DNA of 64,000 nucleotides, from positions 1,090,001 through 1,154,000 of the forward strand of contig NZ_CP151587.1 of assembly GCF_038396845.1 (NCBI RefSeq), read 5' to 3'. The position numbers and the translations under genes were made by a program. Position 1 is the first letter of the stretch. Each line of letters starts with the position of its first letter. The notes below the pieces were generated by a model. That model saw only the letters and a program-made list of their open reading frames with translations. It ran no database searches and was not told the DNA's origin. Shown here piece by piece: positions 9,444 through 23,202 of this stretch. The DNA is from Gymnodinialimonas sp. 57CJ19. GTDB lineage: Bacteria; Pseudomonadota; Alphaproteobacteria; Rhodobacterales; Rhodobacteraceae.

Positions 9444-10095
9444 TCTGGCCCTGCGCTTGACCGAGGTCCTGTTGGCAGTGGCCTTGATCCAGCGCGGTGC
9501 GGAAGATGTGCGCCATGGGCCGGGTCTGTTTGGCACCCAGATCCTTTGCGGGGCGGCGCTGATATGCGGGTTGTGGCCTGCGATCGTGGTGCTATGGGGG
9601 CTGGGTCTTGTGCAGCTTGCGCGGTTTCGCGGGCCCTACAACGGCGGATCGGACAAGATGGTTCTGCTTGTCATGACCTGCGTGATGGCGGCGCATCTTG
9701 TGCCAGCGCTGGCCGAGGTTGCCTTGGCCTATCTGGCGGTCCAACTGGTGCTGTCCTACGCGGTGTCGGGTTGGGTCAAGCTGCGCAACCCGGATTGGCG
9801 CGACGGCACCGCCTTGAGAGAGGTATTCGCCTTCTCCATCTACCCCAACAGCGAAGACCTGCGGGCTTTATCCCAAAGGCCCTTATTGATGCGCGGGGCA
9901 TCCTTGGGGGTAATCGGGTTTGAACTGGCCATGCCGTTGGCGTTGCTAAGCCAAGGCACCCTTTGGGCAGCCCTTGGGGTGGCGGCGCTGTTTCATCTGA
10001 GTAATGGGCTTCTGCTGGGGCTGAATCGGTTTGTGTGGGCCTGGCTTGCGGCCTTCCCAGCCCTGATCTGGTTTCAGGCACACCTCCTTGGATGA
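9433..10095 (+). CDS. HTTM/DoxX-like multi-spanning membrane protein
   Basis: About 220 residues with five or six hydrophobic segments from the first strand (LALRLTEVLLAVALIQRG) to the end (AWLAAFPALIWFQAHLL). The stretch AVSGWVKLRNPDWRDGTALREVF resembles the signature of HTTM (vitamin K carboxylase-like) membrane proteins. The frame is open from an ATG at 9337, but the GTG at 9433 overlaps the preceding gene by 11 bases and places the first membrane helix at the N-terminus, so it is preferred. Enzymatic activity is not demonstrable from sequence. Confidence 0.6.
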   Translation: MTFDLALRLTEVLLAVALIQRGAEDVRHGPGLFGTQILCGAALICGLWPAIVVLWGLGLVQLARFRGPYNGGSDKMVLLVMTCVMAAHLVPALAEVALAYLAVQLVLSYAVSGWVKLRNPDWRDGTALREVFAFSIYPNSEDLRALSQRPLLMRGASLGVIGFELAMPLALLSQGTLWAALGVAALFHLSNGLLLGLNRFVWAWLAAFPALIWFQAHLLG

Positions 10096-10268
10096 ACCCG
10101 CTTGCTTTTATGGCGCGTCACGCGTATTGCCCCGCGTGGTCGCCCGATCCATCGGAACAGGCGGCTAACCACCGTGGGAGGCGCGCGCCACGCGAGGCGC
10201 AACCCAGACCACGTCAACAAAGGCCCCGCTACGCGATGTTGGGGCTGTTGGTATAAAGGAGAGGCCTC

Positions 10269-10721
10269 ATGGCCAAGAAACTCGTCGGCTCGATGAAGCT
10301 GCAGATCCCTGCAGGTCAAGCCAACCCAAGCCCCCCCGTGGGCCCTGCGCTGGGTCAGCGCGGCATCAACATCATGGAATTCTGCAAGGCGTTCAACGCC
10401 AAGACGCAGGAAATGGAGCAAGGCGCCCCTTGCCCGACTGTGATCCAGTACTACCAAGACAAATCCTTCACGATGGACATCAAGACGCCACCTGCGGCGT
10501 ACTATCTGAAGAAAGCAGCTGGCCTGAAGAACGTTGGCAAGCGCAACCGTCCTCGGGGGGCCGAGCTGCCCGGTCGTGAGACCGTGGCCTCGATCACGTC
10601 CAAGCAACTGCGCGAAATCGCAGAAGCCAAGATGGTAGACCTCAGCGCGAACGACGTTGAAGCAGCAATGAAAATCATCCTTGGCTCCGCCAAGTCGATG
10701 GGCATCGAGGTGAAGGGGTAA
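10269..10721 (+). CDS. rplK: Ribosomal protein uL11
   Basis: A 150-residue protein of the GTPase-associated centre, binding the 23S rRNA thiostrepton loop next to the L10/L12 stalk. The N-terminal [26 protein letters not shown] is the conserved L11 opening, and the C-terminal RNA-binding domain contains [30 protein letters not shown] lies 5-14 bases upstream of the ATG. It is followed by rplA after five bases. Confidence 0.98.
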   Translation: MAKKLVGSMKLQIPAGQANPSPPVGPALGQRGINIMEFCKAFNAKTQEMEQGAPCPTVIQYYQDKSFTMDIKTPPAAYYLKKAAGLKNVGKRNRPRGAELPGRETVASITSKQLREIAEAKMVDLSANDVEAAMKIILGSAKSMGIEVKG

Positions 10722-10726
10722 TAACC

Positions 10727-11425
10727 ATGGGTAAAGTGGGAAAACGCTTCGCCGCTGCTAAAGCAGCCTTTGAAGGTCAAGAGAACGTCACGGTTGAAGA
10801 AGCCGTAGCGCTGATCAAAGCCAACTCGAACACAAAGTTCGACGAAACGATCGAAATCGCCCTGAAGCTCGGCGTTGATCCTCGTCACGCAGACCAAATG
10901 GTTCGTGGCACGGTCAACCTGCCGAACGGCACCGGTAAAACGGTCCGTGTGGCTGTGTTCGCCCGTGGCCCCAAGGCTGAAGAGGCCGAGGCCGCAGGCG
11001 CGGACATCGTTGGCGCAGAGGATCTGATGGAAACCGTGCAAAGCGGCAAGATCGACTTCGATCGCTGCATTGCTACACCTGACATGATGCCTATCGTTGG
11101 TCGTCTGGGTAAGGTGCTTGGCCCCCGGAACCTGATGCCGAACCCAAAAATCGGCACAGTGACCATGGACGTCAAAGAGGCCGTTGAGGCCGCCAAAGGC
11201 GGTCAGGTCCAGTTCAAGGCCGAAAAAGCCGGCGTGGTTCACGCAGGCGTTGGCAAGGTTTCCTTCTCGGAAGCTCAGCTGGTGGAAAACATCCGCGCGT
11301 TCGTGGATGCGGTTTCCAAGGCGAAGCCAACAGGCGCAAAAGGTTCCTACATGCAGAAGATCAACCTGTCCTCCACCATGGGTCCAGGCGTGTCTTTGAA
11401 TGTGGACAACGCAACCGGCAACTAA
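10727..11425 (+). CDS. rplA: Ribosomal protein uL1
   Basis: A 232-residue protein of the mobile L1 stalk that guides release of deacylated tRNA; in many bacteria L1 also represses translation of its own L11-L1 mRNA. The sequence has the family element [16 protein letters not shown], and the ends fold into domain I (residues about 1-70 and 160-232). It is co-transcribed with rplK and closed by its own terminator at 11449, so L11-L1 and L10-L12 are separate transcription units here. Confidence 0.98.
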   Translation: MGKVGKRFAAAKAAFEGQENVTVEEAVALIKANSNTKFDETIEIALKLGVDPRHADQMVRGTVNLPNGTGKTVRVAVFARGPKAEEAEAAGADIVGAEDLMETVQSGKIDFDRCIATPDMMPIVGRLGKVLGPRNLMPNPKIGTVTMDVKEAVEAAKGGQVQFKAEKAGVVHAGVGKVSFSEAQLVENIRAFVDAVSKAKPTGAKGSYMQKINLSSTMGPGVSLNVDNATGN

Positions 11426-11448
11426 GCCGCCTGCTGCGAAGTGAATTG

Positions 11449-11484
11449 AACGGCGCGAGGGTATCCCCCTCGCGCCGTTTTTTA
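11449..11484 (+). terminator. Strong rho-independent terminator after rplA
   Basis: A 13-bp stem AACGGCGCGAGGG/CCCTCGCGCCGTT (11449-11461 with 11467-11479) followed by TTTTT. It separates rplKA from rplJL. Confidence 0.92.
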
Positions 11485-11675
11485 TGGGGTATATGCCTTC
11501 GCCCCCTTGGCAAACTGCACCGATCCGTTTAGGGACGCCCTTGCAGCAGAGCGTGCGATTCGTCGGACGCTCTTTTGCGTTTCGTCCGAGACGGTGGGTT
11601 GGGACCTTAAAATCCCGTTAATTCCTGCCTGAGATGGGATCAGACATAAGTTGAACGCTCACCCGTTGAGCGCTT

Positions 11676-11755
11676 GGCGGCGTTTGGTTCCGTTGCCAAT
11701 ACGGACCAAAAACCGCCGGAGCGATCCGGTTAATTGAGCGGCGAGGAAACTCGCC
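11676..11755 (+). promoter_or_regulatory. Structured rplJ leader (candidate L10-binding site)
   Basis: The 287 bases between the rplA terminator and rplJ can fold just before the start codon. One long hairpin runs from 11676 to 11717, pairing GGCGG...TTTGGT..CGT with ACGG.ACCAAA..CCGCC and leaving asymmetric bulges. A second is a perfect 6-bp stem GGCGAG-GAAA-CTCGCC at 11740-11755, five bases before the ribosome binding site GGAG (11761-11764). In other bacteria L10(L12)4 represses by binding such a leader; the location and bulged structure fit, but the kink-turn was not verified. Confidence 0.55.
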
Positions 11756-11771
11756 AAATTGGAGAAAACCT

Positions 11772-12284
11772 GTGGATAGAGCCCAGAAAGAGAAAGTGGT
11801 CGAGGAACTCGGCCAGATCTTTGAAAGCTCTGGCGTCGTGGTAGTTGCACACTATCAGGGCCTCACGGTTGCTAACATGCAAGATCTGCGCGGTCGCGTT
11901 CGCGACGCAGGCGGGGCCGTGCGTGTTGCCAAGAACAAGCTCGCCAAGATTGCCCTTGATGGAACGCCTGCCGCTGGCATCGCTGACCTGATGACGGGCA
12001 TGACGGTTATGGCCTATTCGGAAGACCCGGTCGCTGCTGCCAAAGCTGCGGACGAGTTTGCCAAAGAGAATGACAACTACGTCATCCTCGGCGGTGCGAT
12101 GGGCGATAACATCTTGGATGCCGATGGTGTGAAAGCCGTTGCGAAGATGCCTTCCCGCGAGGAGCTTATTGCCTCCATCGCAGGTTGTATCGGCGCACCA
12201 GCCTCCAACATCGCCGGTGCCATTGGCGCGCCTGCCTCGAATATCGCTTCCATCCTTTCGACTATCGAAGAGAAGGCGGCGTAA
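11772..12284 (+). CDS. rplJ: Ribosomal protein uL10
   Basis: A 170-residue base of the ribosomal stalk, anchoring L7/L12 dimers to 23S rRNA. The N-terminal globular domain starts [24 protein letters not shown], and the C-terminal Ala-rich helix ([22 protein letters not shown]) is the L12 attachment site. The start is a GTG at 11772, eight bases after GGAG; the protein opens MDRAQKE in line with the family. The leader upstream is structured. Confidence 0.97.
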   Translation: MDRAQKEKVVEELGQIFESSGVVVVAHYQGLTVANMQDLRGRVRDAGGAVRVAKNKLAKIALDGTPAAGIADLMTGMTVMAYSEDPVAAAKAADEFAKENDNYVILGGAMGDNILDADGVKAVAKMPSREELIASIAGCIGAPASNIAGAIGAPASNIASILSTIEEKAA

Positions 12285-12346
12285 GCACCCGTTGAGACCC
12301 CAACCCTTGTGGCGTTGGAACACATACTTACATACGGAAAAAGCAA

Positions 12347-12718
12347 ATGGCTGATCTGAAGAAACTCGCAGAAGACATCGTTGGTCTGACCCTCCTGGAA
12401 GCCCAGGAACTGAAGACCATCCTGAAAGACGAATACGGCATCGAGCCCGCCGCTGGCGGCGCAGTGATGATGGCCGGTCCTGCTGACGGTGGCGCAGCCG
12501 CTGAAGAGCAGACCGAATTCGACGTCGTTCTGAAGAACGCCGGCGCCTCCAAGATCAACGTGATCAAGGAAGTTCGCGGCATCACGGGCCTCGGCCTGAA
12601 AGAAGCAAAAGACCTGGTCGAAGCCGGTGGCAAGATCAAAGAAGGCGTCGACAAAGCGGAAGCCGAAGACGTCAAAGCCAAGCTGGAAGCAGCTGGCGCA
12701 GAGGTCGAGCTGGCCTAA
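12347..12718 (+). CDS. rplL: Ribosomal protein bL12 (L7/L12)
   Basis: A 123-residue stalk protein that recruits the translation GTPases. The N-terminal dimerisation helix ([15 protein letters not shown]) is joined by an Ala/Gly-rich hinge ([20 protein letters not shown]) to the C-terminal domain, with [20 protein letters not shown] as factor-binding surface. It follows rplJ after 62 bases. Downstream, 276 bases with a strong hairpin lead into rpoB. Confidence 0.98.
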   Translation: MADLKKLAEDIVGLTLLEAQELKTILKDEYGIEPAAGGAVMMAGPADGGAAAEEQTEFDVVLKNAGASKINVIKEVRGITGLGLKEAKDLVEAGGKIKEGVDKAEAEDVKAKLEAAGAEVELA

Positions 12719-12756
12719 TTTGGTTGGCAGCCCCACCTGTTGGGGCGAAGAATTGG

Positions 12757-12784
12757 CTGGATCCGAGGGAAACCTTGGGTCCAG
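12757..12784 (+). promoter_or_regulatory. Perfect 12-bp hairpin with GAAA tetraloop, rplL-rpoB gap
   Basis: The stem CTGGATCCGAGG (12757-12768) pairs completely (two G-U pairs) with CCTTGGGTCCAG (12773-12784) around a GAAA loop. A smaller hairpin GCCCCA/TGGGGC lies at 12730-12746. No T-run follows, so it is unlikely to be a full terminator; an RNase III processing site or partial attenuator, both known from the same gap in E. coli, fits better. The rest of the gap (12785-12994) shows only a weak promoter-like TTGATC at 12907. Confidence 0.6.
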
Positions 12785-12994
12785 CCGTATCTGTCTTAGA
12801 AGATGACACCTTGAACGGGTGCGTTTTGGTAAGGACCCTTTTCGGAAGGGGTGTTTTCCAAGGCGATGACAATGGATCGTGCTTTGCCGGTGGGACGGCA
12901 GACAGATTGATCCGTCATGTCTTATTTCTTGCTACCCTCAGCCGGGGCCCCGACGGCATGAGGGAGGCGCGAGAAACGAAAGGTGCGATCGAAC

Positions 12995-17134
<4,140 letters not shown>

Positions 17135-17142
17135 GCTGAACT

Positions 17143-17193
17143 CCGGGCCAAGGCCCGGTCTACGGCAAACGGGTATACCGGGCTTTAGCCCGG
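17143..17193. repeat. Paired REP-like dyads between rpoB and rpoC
   Basis: CCGGGCCAAGGCCCGG (17143-17158) followed by TCTAC, and 19 bases later CCGGGCTTTAGCCCGG (17178-17193) preceded by GTATA. The two are in opposite orientation. The first core is identical to copies at 47955, 48013 and 54346. Confidence 0.75.
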
Positions 17194-17227
17194 GTGCCCC
17201 ACCCAACGCGACATTCGAGGTACTAAG

Positions 17228-20200
17228 ATGAACCAGGAACTGACAAACAACCCGTTCAACCCGCTGACGCCGCCAAAGGCATTCGACGAGATCAAGGTCT
17301 CGCTCGCTTCGCCAGAGCGCATTCTCAGCTGGTCCTACGGTGAAATCAAGAAGCCCGAGACGATCAACTATCGTACGTTCAAGCCCGAGCGTGATGGTCT
17401 GTTCTGTGCTCGGATCTTTGGCCCGATCAAAGATTACGAATGCCTTTGCGGCAAATATAAACGGATGAAGTATCGCGGCGTTGTCTGCGAGAAATGCGGT
17501 GTGGAAGTCACGCTGCAAAAGGTCCGTCGTGAGCGTATGGGCCACATCGAACTGGCCGCGCCCGTTGCGCACATCTGGTTCCTCAAGTCGCTGCCTTCGC
17601 GCATCGGCCTGATGCTGGATATGACTCTGCGTGATCTGGAACGTATTCTCTACTTCGAGAACTACGTGGTGATCGAGCCTGGCCTGACGGACCTGCAATA
17701 CGGTCAGTTGATGGGCGAGGAAGAGTTCATGGACGCCCAGGACGCCTACGGCGCCGATGCGTTCCAGGCCAACATCGGTGCGGAAGCCATCCGCGAGATG
17801 CTGTCCCAGATTGATCTCGAGTCCGAGGCCAACCAGCTGCGCGAGGACCTCAAGGAGGCTACGGGTGAGCTGAAGCCGAAGAAGATCATCAAGCGTCTGA
17901 AGATCGTCGAGTCCTTCCTCGAGTCCGGCAACCGGCCCGAATGGATGGTCATGACCGTTGTGCCCGTGATCCCGCCAGAGCTGCGCCCGCTGGTGCCGCT
18001 GGATGGGGGCCGTTTCGCGACGTCCGACCTCAACGACCTGTATCGCCGCGTGATCAACCGGAACAACCGTCTGAAGCGTCTGATTGAACTTCGCGCGCCG
18101 GACATCATCATTCGTAACGAAAAACGGATGTTGCAGGAATCCGTCGACGCTTTGTTCGACAACGGCCGTCGTGGCCGCGTGATCACCGGTGCCAACAAGC
18201 GTCCGCTGAAATCGCTGTCCGACATGCTGAAGGGCAAGCAGGGTCGCTTCCGTCAGAACCTTTTGGGTAAGCGCGTCGACTTCTCGGGTCGTTCGGTCAT
18301 TGTGACCGGTCCCGAGTTGAAGCTGCACCAGTGCGGTCTGCCGAAGAAGATGGCGTTGGAGCTGTTCAAGCCGTTCATCTACTCGCGTCTTGAGGCCAAA
18401 GGTCTGTCTTCCACTGTGAAGCAAGCCAAGAAGCTGGTCGAAAAAGAGCGTCCCGAGGTTTGGGATATCCTCGACGAGGTTATTCGTGAGCATCCGGTTC
18501 TGCTGAACCGTGCGCCTACGCTGCACCGTCTTGGCATCCAGGCGTTCGAGCCGGTTCTGATCGAAGGTAAAGCGATCCAGCTTCACCCGCTGGTCTGTTC
18601 CGCGTTCAACGCTGACTTCGACGGCGACCAGATGGCCGTTCACGTGCCGCTTTCGCTGGAAGCACAGCTGGAAGCCCGCGTTCTGATGATGTCCACGAAC
18701 AACGTTCTGTCGCCTGCAAACGGCGCGCCGATCATTGTTCCGTCGCAGGATATGATCCTGGGTCTCTACTACGTCACGCTGGCCCGTGAGGGCATGGTTG
18801 GCGAAGGCATGATCTTCGCTGACGTGGACGAAGTGCGCCACGCGTTGGATGCCGGTGAAATCCACCTGCACTCCAAGATCACGGCACGCCTGCCGCAGAT
18901 CGACGAAGAGGGCAACGAGTACATGAAGCGGTTCGAGACGACCCCGGGCCGTGTGCTTCTGGGTGCGCTTCTGCCGCTGAACGCCAAGGCGCCATTCGAT
19001 CTGGTGAACCGTCTTCTTCGGAAGAAGGAAGTGCAGCAGGTCATCGACACCGTCTACCGTTATTGCGGTCAGAAAGAGTCGGTCATCTTCTGTGACCAGA
19101 TCATGACGATGGGTTTCCGTGAAGCGTTCAAGGCGGGCATCTCGTTCGGTAAGGACGACATGGTCATCCCCGACAGCAAGTGGGAACTGGTCGGCGAAGC
19201 GCGCGATCAGGTGAAGGAGTTCGAACAGCAGTACATGGACGGCCTGATCACTCAGGGCGAAAAGTACAACAAGGTCATCGATTCGTGGTCGAAGGTGAAC
19301 GACAAGGTCACCGACGCCATGATGGGCACGATCTCGGCCTCCAAGCGGGACGAGACGGGCGCAGAGATGGAGCCGAACTCGGTCTACATGATGGCCCACT
19401 CCGGTGCGCGTGGTTCTGTCACGCAGATGAAGCAGTTGGGCGGCATGCGCGGCCTGATGGCCAAGCCGAACGGCGAGATTATCGAAACGCCGATCATCTC
19501 GAACTTTAAAGAAGGCCTTACGGTTCTCGAATACTTCAACTCCACCCACGGTGCCCGGAAGGGTCTGTCGGATACGGCGTTGAAGACGGCGAACTCGGGC
19601 TACCTGACGCGTCGTCTTGTGGACGTGGCCCAGGACTGCATCGTGCGTATGGACGATTGCGGCACCGAGAACACGATCAAGGCCGAAGCGGCTGTCAACG
19701 ACGGTGAAGTCGTGGCGTCGCTGGCTGAGCGTATTCTGGGCCGGACTGCGGGTGAGGATGTCTTTATTCCGGGTACGGAAGAGATCATCGTCGCCAAAGG
19801 TGAGCTGATCGACGAGCGCAAGGCCGACGCGGTGGAAGCCGCTGGCGTCACCACCATGCAGATGCGTTCGCCGCTGACCTGTGAAGCGGAAGAGGGCGTT
19901 TGCGCGACCTGCTACGGTCGTGACCTTGCACGCGGTACGAAGGTGAACACCGGCGAAGCCGTGGGCATCATCGCGGCGCAGTCGATTGGTGAGCCCGGCA
20001 CACAGCTGACGATGCGGACGTTCCACATCGGCGGTGTTGCGCAGGGTGGCCAGCAGTCGTTCCAAGAGGTGAACGTCGACGGTAAGGTCGAGTTCCGCAA
20101 CGCGAACTTGCTGACCAACGCGGCTGGCGAGAACGTGGTGATGGGCCGGAACATGGTTCTGGCGATCATGGACGATCAAGGTGCGGAACGCGCCTCGTTC

Positions 20201-21442
20201 AAGCTTGGCTACGGTACCAACGTTCTTGTGCAAGAAGGCGCAATGGTTACCCGTGGCGACCGTCTGTTCGAATGGGATCCCTACACCCTGCCGATCATCG
20301 CGGAAGCAGCGGGTCAGGCGAAGTTCGTTGACCTTATCTCCGGCATTTCGATCCGGGATGAGACCGATGACGCGACAGGCATGACCCAGAAGATCGTCTC
20401 GGATTGGCGCACGGCCCCTAAAGGCAATGAGCTGAAGCCCGAGATCATCATCGCCGATGCCGATGGGGAGCCGATGCGGAATGAGCAGGGCAACCCTGTG
20501 ATCTACACCATGTCGGTGGATGCGATTTTGTCGATCGAAGAAGGTCAGGCGGTCAAAGCCGGTGACGTGATTGCGCGTATCCCTCGGGAAGGTGCGAAGA
20601 CGAAGGACATTACCGGTGGTCTGCCGCGTGTGGCCGAACTCTTCGAAGCCCGTCGTCCCAAGGATCACGCGATCATCGCGGAAATCGACGGCTACGTGAA
20701 ATTCGGACGCGACTTCAAGAACAAGCGCCGGATTGCCATCGTACCCGCCGACGAAAGCCAGGAGCCGGTGGAATACATGGTGCCCAAGGGCAAGCACATT
20801 CCTGTGGCCGAAGGCGACTTCGTGCAGGTCGGTGACTACATCATGGACGGCAACCCTGCGCCCCACGACATCCTTGCGGTGTTGGGTGTGGAGGCTCTGG
20901 CCGACTACATGATCGCCGAGGTGCAGGACGTGTACCGACTTCAGGGCGTGAAGATCAACGATAAGCACATCGAGGTTATCGTTCGTCAGATGCTCCAGAA
21001 GTGGGAGATCCAGGACTCCGGTGAGACCACGCTGCTCAAGGGCGAGCACGTGGACAAGGCCGAGTTCGATGCCGCCAACGCGAAGGCTGTCCGTGATGGT
21101 CGTCGTCCGGCACAGGGGGAGCCGATCCTTCTGGGTATCACCAAGGCGTCGCTGCAAACCCGCAGCTTCATCTCTGCCGCGTCCTTCCAGGAAACCACGC
21201 GCGTGCTGACCGAGGCTTCGGTTCAGGGCAAGCGGGACAAGCTGGTTGGCCTGAAAGAGAACGTCATCGTGGGTCGTCTGATCCCGGCGGGCACCGGTGG
21301 TGCGACGCAAGAGGTCGAGCGGATTGCGAAATCCCGTGACCAAGTGGTTGTTGATGCGGCGCAAGCCGAAGCAGCCGCCGCCGCCGCCCTGGCCGCTCCT
21401 GTTGTGGAAGAACCCACAGCCGAAGGTGACGCAGCCGAATAA
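17228..21442 (+). CDS. rpoC: RNA polymerase beta' subunit
   Basis: A 1404-residue subunit. The N-terminal zinc ribbon is C-x-C-12-CEKC ([20 protein letters not shown]); the magnesium-binding active site NADFDGD is at residues 461-467; the second zinc cluster is formed by DDCGTEN and the [19 protein letters not shown] stretch. The C-terminus carries a short Ala/Glu-rich tail ([20 protein letters not shown]). Its terminator follows at 21467. Confidence 0.98.
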   Translation: MNQELTNNPFNPLTPPKAFDEIKVSLASPERILSWSYGEIKKPETINYRTFKPERDGLFCARIFGPIKDYECLCGKYKRMKYRGVVCEKCGVEVTLQKVRRERMGHIELAAPVAHIWFLKSLPSRIGLMLDMTLRDLERILYFENYVVIEPGLTDLQYGQLMGEEEFMDAQDAYGADAFQANIGAEAIREMLSQIDLESEANQLREDLKEATGELKPKKIIKRLKIVESFLESGNRPEWMVMTVVPVIPPELRPLVPLDGGRFATSDLNDLYRRVINRNNRLKRLIELRAPDIIIRNEKRMLQESVDALFDNGRRGRVITGANKRPLKSLSDMLKGKQGRFRQNLLGKRVDFSGRSVIVTGPELKLHQCGLPKKMALELFKPFIYSRLEAKGLSSTVKQAKKLVEKERPEVWDILDEVIREHPVLLNRAPTLHRLGIQAFEPVLIEGKAIQLHPLVCSAFNADFDGDQMAVHVPLSLEAQLEARVLMMSTNNVLSPANGAPIIVPSQDMILGLYYVTLAREGMVGEGMIFADVDEVRHALDAGEIHLHSKITARLPQIDEEGNEYMKRFETTPGRVLLGALLPLNAKAPFDLVNRLLRKKEVQQVIDTVYRYCGQKESVIFCDQIMTMGFREAFKAGISFGKDDMVIPDSKWELVGEARDQVKEFEQQYMDGLITQGEKYNKVIDSWSKVNDKVTDAMMGTISASKRDETGAEMEPNSVYMMAHSGARGSVTQMKQLGGMRGLMAKPNGEIIETPIISNFKEGLTVLEYFNSTHGARKGLSDTALKTANSGYLTRRLVDVAQDCIVRMDDCGTENTIKAEAAVNDGEVVASLAERILGRTAGEDVFIPGTEEIIVAKGELIDERKADAVEAAGVTTMQMRSPLTCEAEEGVCATCYGRDLARGTKVNTGEAVGIIAAQSIGEPGTQLTMRTFHIGGVAQGGQQSFQEVNVDGKVEFRNANLLTNAAGENVVMGRNMVLAIMDDQGAERASFKLGYGTNVLVQEGAMVTRGDRLFEWDPYTLPIIAEAAGQAKFVDLISGISIRDETDDATGMTQKIVSDWRTAPKGNELKPEIIIADADGEPMRNEQGNPVIYTMSVDAILSIEEGQAVKAGDVIARIPREGAKTKDITGGLPRVAELFEARRPKDHAIIAEIDGYVKFGRDFKNKRRIAIVPADESQEPVEYMVPKGKHIPVAEGDFVQVGDYIMDGNPAPHDILAVLGVEALADYMIAEVQDVYRLQGVKINDKHIEVIVRQMLQKWEIQDSGETTLLKGEHVDKAEFDAANAKAVRDGRRPAQGEPILLGITKASLQTRSFISAASFQETTRVLTEASVQGKRDKLVGLKENVIVGRLIPAGTGGATQEVERIAKSRDQVVVDAAQAEAAAAAALAAPVVEEPTAEGDAAE

Positions 21443-21466
21443 GGCTTCGCCTCAGACAAATTTAAG

Positions 21467-21498
21467 ACGCCCCGTTGGAAACAGCGGGGCGTTTTTTT
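21467..21498 (+). terminator. Rho-independent terminator after rpoC
   Basis: Stem ACGCCCCG/CGGGGCGT (21467-21474 with 21485-21492) with extra TTG/CAG pairing in the loop, followed by seven T. Confidence 0.93.
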
Positions 21499-21560
21499 GT
21501 GTGATTTCGCCCAGGATCGTTGCTACCGTTCACCAAATGTTCCGGGCGCAGGAGAGAGCC

Positions 21561-21917
21561 ATGACAAACGACAGCAACCCACCCATCGACTACATCGAGT
21601 TCACCTCTCCGGATGTGGAGGCGACGCAGGCGTTCTTCGCGGCCGCGTTTGGCTGGAGCTACATCGACTATGGCCCCGACTACAAAGACATCCAGGGCGC
21701 GGGCCTTGGTAGCGGGATCGAGCGTGGCGAAACTCGCCCCCCATTGCCGGTTCTCAAGGCTGATGATCTGGAAGCCATGCTGGACCGCTTGAAGGCCGCA
21801 GGGGCCGAGATCACGAAAGACATCTTTGAATTTCCGGGCGGGCGCAGGTTCCAGTTCCGGGAACCGGGCGGCACCGAGATGGCGGTCTGGACCACCGCTG
21901 GCGATGATCATGGATGA
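21561..21917 (+). CDS. VOC (glyoxalase/bleomycin-resistance fold) protein
   Basis: A 118-residue single VOC unit. It shows the typical strand-helix start YIEFTSPDVEATQAFFAAAFGW and the end FQFREPGGTEMAVWT, with the Glu of PGGTEMAV at the usual metal-ligand place. Such proteins are small metalloenzymes or binding proteins; the substrate is unknown. The ATG at 21561 follows GGAGAGAG. It overlaps the next gene by eight bases, implying a two-gene operon. Confidence 0.82.
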   Translation: MTNDSNPPIDYIEFTSPDVEATQAFFAAAFGWSYIDYGPDYKDIQGAGLGSGIERGETRPPLPVLKADDLEAMLDRLKAAGAEITKDIFEFPGGRRFQFREPGGTEMAVWTTAGDDHG

Positions 21918-22221
21918 GTTGACGCAGGTGGCTGAGGCCGTGAAAGCCCTTGCCCGCGACATTGCGCCCAGGCTTGAATATACACCCAAGTACGGCGGAG
22001 AGGTTTTCGTCTCCAATCCCGCCGAGCCGCAAAGTTTTGTGGGCGGCATATTCTTATACAAGAATCATCTGTCGATTGAGTTCTCGGATGGGGCCAACTT
22101 CGATGATCCGCAAGGGCTGCTGGAAGGCAAAGGCAAGGCGCGCAGGCATCTGAAATTGCACAATCTGGCGGAGATCACGGAGAAGTCCGTTACGGGATTT
22201 CTGCGTCAAGCTTTCGACTAG
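21910..22221 (+). CDS. DUF1801-like protein
   Basis: A 103-residue protein. The layout (VKALARDIAPRLEYTPKYGGEVFV, then FVGGIFLYKNHLSIEFSDGA, and GKGKARRHLKLHN near the end) matches the small YdhG/DUF1801 fold: a positively charged C-terminal half after a beta-sheet with an aromatic pocket. Function is unknown. Met codons at 21904 and 21910 are both possible; either overlaps the VOC gene stop. Confidence 0.65.
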   Translation: MDELTQVAEAVKALARDIAPRLEYTPKYGGEVFVSNPAEPQSFVGGIFLYKNHLSIEFSDGANFDDPQGLLEGKGKARRHLKLHNLAEITEKSVTGFLRQAFD

Positions 22222-22290
22222 GTCACGGGGGATTCCCCAACGCGGTGACATCGCCTAACTTGTGCCTTATCGGACGGGTAGGGGCATCTC

Positions 22291-23202
22291 ATGAGTGCAG
22301 TGAACAAGATCATTGGCGTGTGCCGTTTCTCGTATCTGGGCGATGCGGGCTTCCGGACCTTGAAGGGTGGGGCAGAGCAGGCGGCCAAAGTGCTTTATGC
22401 CCCGGGCCGGATGCAGCGCCGTTTCGCGTATTTCGAAAACATCTGTTTGCCGTCCTTGGCTGTGCAATCCGACCCTGACTTTACCTTTGTCGCGTTGATC
22501 GCAGACACGATGCCCTTCCATTTCCGCAAGCGCCTGAAACGGCTGGCCGAGAAGTACCCTTTCTTGCGCATCGCGACGCTGGAAGCTGCGGGCCCCCTCA
22601 ACTCTACCCGCCGTGCGTTTCGGCGTGGTTTGGATGAGGAAGAGGCGGACTTCATCACCGGGTTCAGGCTCGATGACGATGACGCTGTGGGCATGGACTA
22701 CATCGAGCGCACGAGAGAGATTTCGGATAACCTGATCAAGCTTGGATGGGCCACCGCCGAGGTGCCTGCCGCCGTGTGCTTCCATCGGGGTATCTACTGG
22801 GACATGAAGCGCGATGAGGATCAGTTCTGGGACTACTCCGAGCCGCAGCCCTTGGGCCTTGCGGCGGCGATGATCCATCATCCTGACAGCCAACATAACA
22901 TCTACCGCTGGAACCACCGAAAGCTGGCCTGCAACGCGCGATGCTGGATTGATCCCCACGAATATATGTTTGTGCGCACGCTTCACGGACACAACGATAG
23001 CGACAGGTCCATTCCGCCCGGCGCCCGGCAATTGCCCGATTGGCAGGCGCGCAAGTTGTTCCGCGAACGCTTTGGCCTGAACCCCAAGCGGCTACTTCCG
23101 ATGATGAAGAAGCTGCAAGAGGAAGGCTCGGGCATGGCCCGGCAATTGGCGGCCGAGGCGCGCGCCGATATGAACCAGCCAAGTGTGGACGGCAACGAAT
23201 GA
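22291..23202 (+). CDS. Putative rhamnosyltransferase (PF11316-like), copy A
   Basis: A 303-residue cytoplasmic protein resembling the putative rhamnosyl transferase family of roseobacters. The opening GVCRFSYLGDAGFRTL, the FENICLPSLAVQSDPDFTFV block and GFRLDDDDAVGMDYIE correspond to the same blocks in the paralogue at 24070 (GLCRFSFPCTGGFKKY, FEHIFLPPLRAQTDKDFTLH, EFRLDDDDAVAVDYV). The DDDD run is the likely nucleotide-sugar/metal site of a GT-A-like fold. The stop overlaps the EamA start (ATGA), so the two are translationally coupled. Confidence 0.68.
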   Translation: MSAVNKIIGVCRFSYLGDAGFRTLKGGAEQAAKVLYAPGRMQRRFAYFENICLPSLAVQSDPDFTFVALIADTMPFHFRKRLKRLAEKYPFLRIATLEAAGPLNSTRRAFRRGLDEEEADFITGFRLDDDDAVGMDYIERTREISDNLIKLGWATAEVPAAVCFHRGIYWDMKRDEDQFWDYSEPQPLGLAAAMIHHPDSQHNIYRWNHRKLACNARCWIDPHEYMFVRTLHGHNDSDRSIPPGARQLPDWQARKLFRERFGLNPKRLLPMMKKLQEEGSGMARQLAAEARADMNQPSVDGNE

